Origin: Verrucomicrobiota bacterium
GTDB lineage: Bacteria > Verrucomicrobiota > Verrucomicrobiia > Verrucomicrobiales > Akkermansiaceae
NCBI GenBank assembly: GCA_004293445.1
Contig: RDYP01000015.1
Coordinates: 1 to 63,647, forward strand
Direction: 5' to 3'
DNA: 63,647 nt
Part shown: piece by piece, positions 8,022 through 16,800 of the stretch
Layout of the letters: each line of letters starts with the position of its first letter
Position numbering within the stretch: the stretch's first letter is position 1
The notes under the pieces: model-generated
The model's input: the letters and a program-made list of their open reading frames with translations, nothing else
Database searches by the model: none
Told to the model about the DNA's origin: nothing
Made by a program: the position numbers and the translations under genes

Positions 8022-10853
8022 TCAGGGGGGCGTGGCGGTGGCAGTGGCGCGGAGGAAGCCCTTAGCGGGGGGGCTGGAGAAGCTATCGAGGCGGATGGTT
8101 TTGAAGGTGTAGCCGGGGCTGGGGTTGGCGGGGCCGAGGTGGGGGACGAGCTCGGAGACCGGGGTGGCGAAGGTGTTAAGATCACGGCTGCCTTGGAAGC
8201 GGTAGTCGATGCCATCGATGCTGGCGACGAGGTCGGGGCCTTGGGCGCTGAGGACCGTGCCGACGCGGACTTCAACGGTTAGAGTAAGTTCGGGATTGGC
8301 AACGGAGTCATCGCGGGTGTCAAGGACCTGAACGAGGCTGCGGCCACGGGAGGCGGGCTGGGTGGGGTGGCCGCCAAAGGCGAACTCGGTGAGGTTGTCG
8401 ACACCATCTCCGTCAGGGTCGGAGGTCGACAGCTTGTCGGCATCGAGCAAGCCCGGAAACTGGTTCATCCAGTTATCGAAGGTGGCTGGTACAAGCAAGC
8501 TGCCGCTGCCGCTGAAAAAGGCGGGGTGGCTGGTCGCGCTGTAGGTGCCGGGAGGCATGGGCATGCCACCGAGACGGAGCGTGGCCACGAGGTCGGCGCC
8601 GGAGAAATTGAGCTGAAGTTTCGCACCGGAGGCGATGCTGATGCGCGATCGGTCAGCCAGATAGGGGTGATCGATGCGCAAGGTGCCTTGGCTGATGCTG
8701 GTATCTCCGGTGTAGCTCTGGGGGCCGCTGAAAATTTGGGTAGCGGCACCGGATTTGACGAGATGGACGGGCTGGCTGCCGTCTTGGATGCTACCAATGA
8801 ACGTACGGCTGATGCTGGGGGAGAGGGTGAGAGTGGCGGGTCGGAGTCCGTTGTTGGTGACGATACCGGTCCCGACGGGTGAAGAGCCTCCGCTGGAATT
8901 CGTAAGACCGGCGACGCTTTGGTCGTGGCCATTGAGGTCGAGGCGGCCGGAAACGCTGTTGCCCGCGAGGAGCAGAGGGCTGGCGGCGGGAAGGACTTGG
9001 GGCGCACCAAGTTTCAGCGCGCCGCCGCTGGGGCTGCCGGAGAAGACAATGCTATCGCCCGTCCAGGAAGCGGAGGCGCCGAGGGTGATGTCATCGCCGG
9101 GATTCTGGCCGGCGCGGAAAATGACAGAGGTGGCGGGTGAGCTTTCCCCGATGGGACCGCCGAGGGTGAGGGACGCTCCGTCCTGGACCCCGATGCGGGT
9201 ATTTGAAACGGCGATGGTGATCGCGCCGGACCAGGTGTTGGCGCCGCTGATGCTTTGAAGAGCTCCGCGCTGGGCGGCAGGGGTGGCGGTCGTGGTGGTT
9301 TTCTGACCGGTGCCGGAGAGGGTGAGGCTGGTGGTTTCCGAATAGGAAAGAGCGCCGGTGAGGGCGAGGGTGGCATCGGCCGCGACGGAAGTGCTGGCAC
9401 TGAGGGCGGCGGCGTTTTCCGGGATGAGAATGCCAGCGTTCACGGCGGTGGGGCCGGTGAAGGTGTTCGATCCTGTTAGAGTGAGAATGCCGGTGCCGGA
9501 CTTGGTCAGACCGCCACCGGGCGAAGAGGAGTCGGTTTTGAGGGCTTGGGCGATGCTGATGTAGTAGGTGGCGGTGTCGAGCGTGACGCCGCCGGATTTG
9601 ATGAAGGTATTGGTGAGGTTTTCGAGGAAGGTGGTGGAGGAGGCAGAAGCGCGGAGGGTTCCGCCGTTGAGATGGAGGGTTCCGGTGCCGGAACCGGTGC
9701 GTGCGATGCCGCCGGTGGTTAGAGTGGCGGCGTTCAGGTGGATGGTGCCGGTGCCGCCGGTGGCGAAGGTGAAGTTGATGGCGGTGATGGAGGCGTTTCC
9801 GCCGTTGAGCGTGAGGGTGCCGGTGCCTTGGCCGGCGACGCCGAGTTGGAGGGCATCGCTGGAAAAGGAGCCGGCATTGAGGGTCAGGCTGCCAGTGTTG
9901 CCACTGTTGCCGATCACATCGGGCGAGGCCGCGCCTATGGTGGAGAGAGATCCTCCGGTAATGGACATGGAGCCGCTGCCAGATGTGCCGCTGCCGATGA
10001 CGAGGCCGCGGTCGGTGGGACGCAGGACCGTGGTTCCGCGGGCGGCGTCGTAAATAAGCGGTTGATTGGCGGCGTTGTTGACGTTGAGCCGCGCGAAGAA
10101 GCTGCCGTTGCTGGCGAGTGGCGAGGGACTCCAGTTGGAGGCAGTGGCCCAATCGCTGCTGGTGCCGCCGGACCAAGTGGTGGTGAAGGCGGCGGGGTCG
10201 GTATCGGCGTTGTATTCAGCGAGATTGTTCACGCCGTCGCCATCGGCATCGCCACTGGCTCCCTGAGTGAGATTGCCGAAGTGGAACATTTCCCAATCGT
10301 TGGGAATGCCATCCGCATCGGAGTCGGTGACGATACCCATGTCGCGGCGCATGGCGGAGACCATCTTGACGTGGCGGACGCGGTTGGTGGCACCATCCTC
10401 GCTGTCGTAGTTCAGGCCGTAGGGCCAGAAGTGCTGGGTGTCGGCGCTGAGCGTGGCGGATGCGCCGTTGAAGAGTTTGACCCGGTTGTTGGCGAAAGTG
10501 CCGGTCCAGGTGTTGCCGGAACGGTTGCTGTTCCAGGCGGCGACCTGACCCACGCCGAGGGTGTGAGAGATTTCGTGGAGGGCGACGCGGGTGCCGATGC
10601 TGCCGCCAAAGTCGATCCAGCCGGAATAACTGGCCTGGGCGGTGGGGACGCCGGGGCTGTAATTCGCCCAGAGCGTCTTCGGAAAGTAGCCGTGGTCATT
10701 GTAGATCGCGACGGCGGCATCCATCGCGGCGACGATCGCGGCGCGCTTGTCGGCGGGCCATGACTCGTTGCCGCTGGCAAGCGACCAAGTCAGTTGGGCG
10801 CGAGCGGCCGTGGCGAGCAGCAGAAGGATCACACAGAGGCTGCGGAGAGACAT
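8022..10853 (-). CDS. Secreted metalloprotease-like domain fused to beta-strand repeats, 943 aa
   Basis: Residues 1-19 form a signal peptide. Residues 21-175 form a zinc-protease-like domain with HEISHTLGVG at 93-102 and a second conserved block HFWPYGLNYD at 141-150. A calcium-loop module (DSDADGIPNDWE, then GDADGDGVNNLAEY) covers about 177-220. Autotransporter-associated beta-strand repeats fill the middle, then DPDGDGVDNLTEF and a short C-terminal domain. The protease domain aligns by eye along its length with the 253-aa protein at 59464-60225. The canonical metzincin third histidine (HExxHxxGxxH) is absent: Gln occupies that place. The start lies 15 bp after the stop of the 2874-aa gene, so the two are probably co-transcribed. 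Activity is inferred. Confidence 0.92.
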   Translation of the reverse strand: MSLRSLCVILLLLATAARAQLTWSLASGNESWPADKRAAIVAAMDAAVAIYNDHGYFPKTLWANYSPGVPTAQASYSGWIDFGGSIGTRVALHEISHTLGVGQVAAWNSNRSGNTWTGTFANNRVKLFNGASATLSADTQHFWPYGLNYDSEDGATNRVRHVKMVSAMRRDMGIVTDSDADGIPNDWEMFHFGNLTQGASGDADGDGVNNLAEYNADTDPAAFTTTWSGGTSSDWATASNWSPSPLASNGSFFARLNVNNAANQPLIYDAARGTTVLRPTDRGLVIGSGTSGSGSMSITGGSLSTIGAASPDVIGNSGNTGSLTLNAGSFSSDALQLGVAGQGTGTLTLNGGNASITAINFTFATGGTGTIHLNAATLTTGGIARTGSGTGTLHLNGGTLRASASSTTFLENLTNTFIKSGGVTLDTATYYISIAQALKTDSSSPGGGLTKSGTGILTLTGSNTFTGPTAVNAGILIPENAAALSASTSVAADATLALTGALSYSETTSLTLSGTGQKTTTTATPAAQRGALQSISGANTWSGAITIAVSNTRIGVQDGASLTLGGPIGESSPATSVIFRAGQNPGDDITLGASASWTGDSIVFSGSPSGGALKLGAPQVLPAASPLLLAGNSVSGRLDLNGHDQSVAGLTNSSGGSSPVGTGIVTNNGLRPATLTLSPSISRTFIGSIQDGSQPVHLVKSGAATQIFSGPQSYTGDTSISQGTLRIDHPYLADRSRISIASGAKLQLNFSGADLVATLRLGGMPMPPGTYSATSHPAFFSGSGSLLVPATFDNWMNQFPGLLDADKLSTSDPDGDGVDNLTEFAFGGHPTQPASRGRSLVQVLDTRDDSVANPELTLTVEVRVGTVLSAQGPDLVASIDGIDYRFQGSRDLNTFATPVSELVPHLGPANPSPGYTFKTIRLDSFSSPPAKGFLRATATATPP

Positions 10854-10868
10854 GGGGCCGGATGAGTT

Positions 10869-13800
10869 TCAGGGGACGGTGACCTTGAGGCGGCCGAAAA
10901 GGCGACCATCGATGGCAGCGCTGCGCGGCACGCTGATGGTCACGGTGCGGACGCCATTGGCGAGAGGGCCGAGATTCACGCCGGGGCCGCTGGGCGCGGT
11001 GATGGATACGGCGGTCCATGATCCGAGATGGCTGCCGTATTCGAAGACCTGATCGGTGGTCGTGGCGGATTCCTCACGACGGGTGAAGCTGAAGATGAAG
11101 TGGGTGGGCGTGAGCGAGGGACTTGGCAGAATCGCGCTGTCAGAGGTGGTGGGGAGGCCGTTGAGGACGAACTCGAGCAGGTTGTTCACGCCGTCGAGAT
11201 CCGGGTCGGCATCGGAAAGTCTGGCGCTAGCTGTTAGAGACGTGAAGGCATCGATCCACGCGCTGAAGCCGGAGGGGCCGGCAGTGGCGACGATGAGGGA
11301 CCCGCTGCCACCGAGTCGGCCGGACGAGTTGGCAGCGGTGTAAGTGCCCGGGGCTTGCCAGACTCCGTTGATGCGGAGCGCGGTAATGTTGTGGGCGGAA
11401 GAAAGAGCGAGCACGCCGGCCTGGAGATCGAGCGAGACGGAGGAGGCAAGGGCATCGCTGCGGGAAAGAGTGAGCGTGCCGGCACCGGACTTCGCCAGGG
11501 TGAGATTGCCAGTGATGCGGCCGGAGTAAGTGAGGGCGGAGCTTTGATGAAGGGTAAGCGTCGCGGCGGTGGGTGAAGAGTTGGTGACGCTGCTGATCTG
11601 GGTGGTGTTGGTGCTGGTGCGTTTCAGGCCGGCGAGGGTCTGCGGGAGGCCGTTGAGATCGAAGCTGGTCGTCTCGACAATGTTGGCGGAGCCGACGTCG
11701 AGGATGGCGGTGGCGGGCAAGGTATTGGCAGCACCGAGCTTGAGGCTGCCACGGACGATGGAGATGTTGCCGGTGAAGCTGTTGGCTCCGGACAGGACGA
11801 CGGTGCCGAGGGTGGTGCCGCTACCGGAGCTGAGGGAGAGGCTTTGGTTGGCACCGCTGCCGAGGATGGGGCCGCTGAGATGGAGGGTGCCGCCGTTTCC
11901 CGTGCCGAGACGTCCGGTGCCGTCGCCGAGGGTGACCGAGCCGGTCCAAGTGGCGATGGCGTTGGTGGCGGTGGTGAGGGAGCCGGAGAAGCTGCCGGCG
12001 TTGCTGCCGTTCGCACCAGTGCCGCGGATGGTGATGGGTTTGCCGGTGATGGTGATGCCGTCGCCGAGGACGAGGGCGGTGCCGCCGGTGCCGGTCACAT
12101 CCACGGCGGGGGTGTTGCCGAGGGCGGAGTTGTGGGAAAGGACCAGGGAGCCGGAGTTGGTCGGGAGGATGGTGGGGCCGCCGTAGCTGTTCGCGCCGGA
12201 GAGGGTGGCGGTGTTGGTGTAAGTGCTGCCGGACTTTGTGAGAGTGGCACCGGCTCCGCCGAGGCGGGCGGAGATGGTTCCGGATGTGAGGGAATGGGAG
12301 CTGGCACTTAAAACACCGCTGCCGGAGATCGTGCCGGACGTGAGGGTGAACGCGCTGACGGTGGCGCTGTGGGATTGCAAGTCGAGGCTGCCGCCGTTGA
12401 GGGTGAGGTCGCCGCTGCCGATGGCATCGTCCGCGCCGGCGCGGAGAGTGCCGGCACTGAGGAGGGTGGGGCCGCTGTGAGAATTGGCTCCAGAGAGCAT
12501 CTGGATGCCGGTCCCGATTTTGGTAAGGGCGATGTTTCCTTGGAGGGATCCAGCAAAATTGCCGCCGGTGGCGTTGCCATTGCCGAGCGTGAGAACAGCG
12601 GAATTGGTGCTCGTGATGATTCCGCCACTTCCTGTTAGGGAGCCGAGTCCGGTGGCGAGGCCGTTGAGGTCGAGGCTTCCGGAATGGAGGGTGAGCGTGC
12701 CGTTGGCGGAACCTAGGGCACCGGAGATGCCTTGCTTGAGTGATCCTCCGTTCAGGGTGAGCCCGCCGGTGAAGGTGCTGGCGGAGTTGAGGATGACGCT
12801 GGCGTTACCGGAGACGGCGAAGCTACCCGCCCCGCCGGAGATGGAGCTGGTCAGGGTGAGGGTGCTCGTGCCCGTGGTGGCGAGGGAGACGGCCGCACCG
12901 CTGGCACCGATCTGGCCACCTGTTAGAGCGAGGTTGTTGGGACCCGAAAAGTGGATTTCGCCGCTGGTGAGGGTGAGGACGTTCGTCGAAGCACCCATGT
13001 CGATGCTGCCGCCGGTGTTCGTGGTATCGAGGACAAGGCGGTGGACGGAGCGGTTTGTGAGAAGGCCCCCGTCCGTCCACGTGAGGATCCCGCCGGGGTA
13101 GGCGGAGTTGAGGGAGGAAAACTCGAGGTTCGGATCGTTGCTGGACACCGTGAGTGCGGGTGCGACGTAGCGAACGACTTGACCGGCGACGACGGTGGCG
13201 GGGCCGGTGATGCCGGAGCTGTCTTTCACGCTGACGCCCGGGAGCAGCCAACCGGTGAGCGGCGGGTTCGAGAAGACCGCGACATTGCTTGCGGAGAGAT
13301 CGAGCAGCAGCGAAGCACCGCTACCGAGGGACCAGGTGTTGCCGAGGGTGAGCCGGGTGGCGGTCGAGCCGTTCGGCGATAGGAGGATGGTGGCCGACGC
13401 GTCCGCGGGGATGGTAGGGCTACCAAGGGTCTGGGTGGAGAGGGTGGCGGGCTTGCCTTTGAGTTCGAGCGTGGCGGCGAGAACGAGCGGTGAGGCGGGG
13501 TTGAGGAGGTCGACAGGCGTAGCGAGGGCGGAGAGGTCGAGGAGGAGCTTTCCGGCGTTGACGGTGGTGGAGCCGGTGTAGGTGGACGCGGCTGTTAGAG
13601 CGAGCGTAGCGGGGCCGGATTTCGTGAGGGCGACGCTGCCGGTGATGGGGGCGGCAAAGGAGGAGTCGGTGGTCGCGTGGACCGTCAGCGTGGCGGGAGA
13701 GGTGCTGGTGATTTCGTTTGCGGTGCCGCTGACGGAAGCGAGGCCGGCAACTTGCTGGTTGAAGCCGTTGAGATCGAGTTTGCCGGAGACGGTCGAAAGA

Positions 13801-16800
13801 CCAAACTGGAGCGAAGTGGGGGCAGGCAGGGTGTCGACCGCTCCGAGCTTGAGCACCCCGCCGACGATCGAGGTGTTTCCGGCGTAGCTGTTGGATCCGG
13901 ACAGGACGACGGTGGCGGTCATGTCGTTCGGACGGATGGTCAGCCCGCTGCTACCGGGAGCGCTAGTAATCGGGCCGGAGACGACGAGGGAGGCCCCGCC
14001 TTGCGCGCCGATGCGGGTGCCGGTGGCGGCGAGAACCACAGGGCCGGCCCAGGTGTTGATGCCGGACTTCGAGTTGAGGGCACCGTTGTAGAACGAAGTG
14101 CCGCCACTGCCGGAAAGAGTGAGGGATTCGCCGCTGACCGTGATATTGCCTTCGAGCTCGAGGCGGGCGTTGGCGGCGACGGTGGTGGAGCCCGTCGCCG
14201 AACCGAGGGCGGCGTTGTCTTGGAGGGCCACGACGCCGGCGTTGATGGTGGTCGGCCCGGAATAGTGATTGGAGGTGGCGAGGGTGAGGGTGTTGGTGCC
14301 GGACTTCGTCAGGCCAGTAGTGCCGTCGATCGAGCCTGACCCCGCGAGGGTGAAGGCTTTGGTGGAGTTCGAAATGGTGAGGGAGGCTGGCTGGAGGCTA
14401 CCTGTTAGAGCGAGGTTCGGAGAGTTCGATCCGGCATCGGTGATCGAGACATGGCGCTTGTCGCGGAAGACGCGGGCGGTGGTGTTTTCCAGCCAGTTGA
14501 CGGTGGTGGCCAGGTCCCAGACATTGGCACCGCCGCCTTGCCAGACGAGGGGGAGGAAGGACGCCGCGTTGTTGGGATTGGTGCCGGCCTGGAATTCCTC
14601 GAGGTTGGTCATGCCATCGTTGTCGGGATCGGCGGAAGGCTGGCTAGCGGGCGAGGTGCTGCTGCCAAAATTCGTCGTTTGCCAGGATTGATAGGCGCTG
14701 TTGTCGACGATCTGCACGGCGATCTCACCGGCGACGGAGGTATCGAGCACGGCGAGGTAGGCGGTGGGGAGCGCGGGAAAGCTGACATTCCCCAGGCTGA
14801 GACTGCCGCTGTAAGTGACGAGCGGTTTGCGGCCGAGGGTAAGGCCGGTGGTTGGGATGGCGAGCAGGGCGTCGAGGCTGAGGTTGCCGGTGATGTTGAG
14901 TCGGTCGGTCAAAGCGGGGAACTGGACCGTACCGCCGAGGTAGGCGTTGCCGATGAGGTTGAGGGTGCCGTTGGTGATCGAGATCGTGCCGGAGGAATTG
15001 AGAGGGGCTTCCAGCGTGCCGAGGCCGCGGAGAGTTCCGCCGGTGAAGATTTTGCAACTGGAGCCGGTGATTTTGGCTCCGCTGTTGAGTTGAAGGGTGG
15101 CGCCGGAATCGACGGTGATCTCGCTGGTGCCGGAGAGGGTGTCGGCGGCGGCGTCGCCGTAGGAGAGGGTGCCTTGTTCGATGGTGATGCCAGCACTGAC
15201 AGTACCGGTGCCGGTCAGCGTCCAAGTACCGGTGCCGGTTTTTGAAAGGCCGATGGGGTAGTTGTTGTAGGGGTCGAAATTTCCAGCAAAAGTCGTAGAG
15301 GCATTGAGTCCGCCGACCTGCCAGATCACGGCACCGGCGGCATTCTGACTGCCGGAGATGACGGAAGTGGAAATGCCGGAGAAGCTACCGATGGGAAGCG
15401 TGATGCCTTCCGCAGGGGGCGTGCCGGTGTATTCCATACGAACCTGTTCCAGATTCACCGTGGCGAGCGGCAGGCCAGTGCTGCCGCCGAACTGGATGCG
15501 CGGATCGCTCGCTCCACTGACGGGGCGTTTTACATTGATCGTGCCCGCAAAATCCGACCAGTCACCGGTGATGGAACTGCGGTAGTAGTTGACCGTAAGA
15601 TCGAGCGTGCCGGAGCCTGTTAGAGAGCCGGCGAGCGATGAATAGGGCACCGAATTGACGCCGCGGACGGTATCGAAGAGCGCGCCTGTTTGTCCGGCCG
15701 GAACGATGAGGTCGTTGGGGAGGGCGCCATGGACCGGGTCGACGCCGCCGGTGTGGCCGTGGAGGGTGAGCGAGCCGCCGTGGAACGTGATGGGGCCGCT
15801 GCCGAGGCCGTAGGGGTTGGCGGGAGCGGAGGGGCCGGTGAGGGGCGCGGCGTTCGAGGTGAGGACGAGGGATCCGCCGTTGAGAAAAGTACCGCCGCTG
15901 TAGGTGTTGCGGGTTTCGAAAACGAGACTGGCGGCGGCGCTGGTGGCCGTCGCGTTTTGGGAAAGGGTGAGAGAAGTGGCGGTGGCCACCGAAAGGATCG
16001 TGGTCTCCGCGGGGATGCCGGTACCGGTGACCGTCATGCCCGGAAGCAGGTTGGCAGTACTGGCGACCGTGACCGAAGAACTGCCGGTGGCGATCGAGCA
16101 GTTTGTTAGAGTGTATTGCGGGATGTTCAGCGTGAGCGTGCCGTTACCGGATTTCACCAGCGAGGTGGCGCCGATGATGGGCGCGCCGGTGAAGGTGTAG
16201 GGGCGGGCGCTGCTGTTATTAACGGTGAGCGATTGCGGGGCGACGGGCTGGGTGATGGCCACCGCGCCGGAGTTGGCGCTATCGTTGAAAGTGACCTTAT
16301 CGAAATTGAAGAAAGTGGCGGGGGAGGCACCGGACCAAGCAGCGGTGCTTTGCTGGTCCCAGAGGCCGCCGTTGGATCCGGTCCAAGTGAGGTTGCCGTT
16401 GCTGCCGGAGACGACGAGTCGGACGTAGCCCGGGGCGGTGCCGCTGGGACTGTGTTCGAGGCTGAGGGTTTGGCGCGAGCCGCTCGGGAGGTTCGAGCTG
16501 AGGGTGAGGCCGGAGGCGGTCAGCGTGCCGGGGGTGGTGATGAGCTCGTAGCTGCCCGGACCGAGGATACCGTCGGAGAGGTGGAAGACGAAGTTCTGAT
16601 TGCCCGTCAGACTGACGGCACCGGTGGCGGCGATGCGGTCGTTGCCGGACGCGGGGTTGTTCGAGAGATCGAAGCGAAGGGTCGGCGAAGTCAGGTTGAG
16701 CGAGGCGGCAGTGAGGGTCCCCGAGGAACTGCCATTTTCCGCCCCGGGCGAGAGAACGGCTCCGGCGGACGTGGTGAGGGATCCTCCCATGCTGCCGGTG

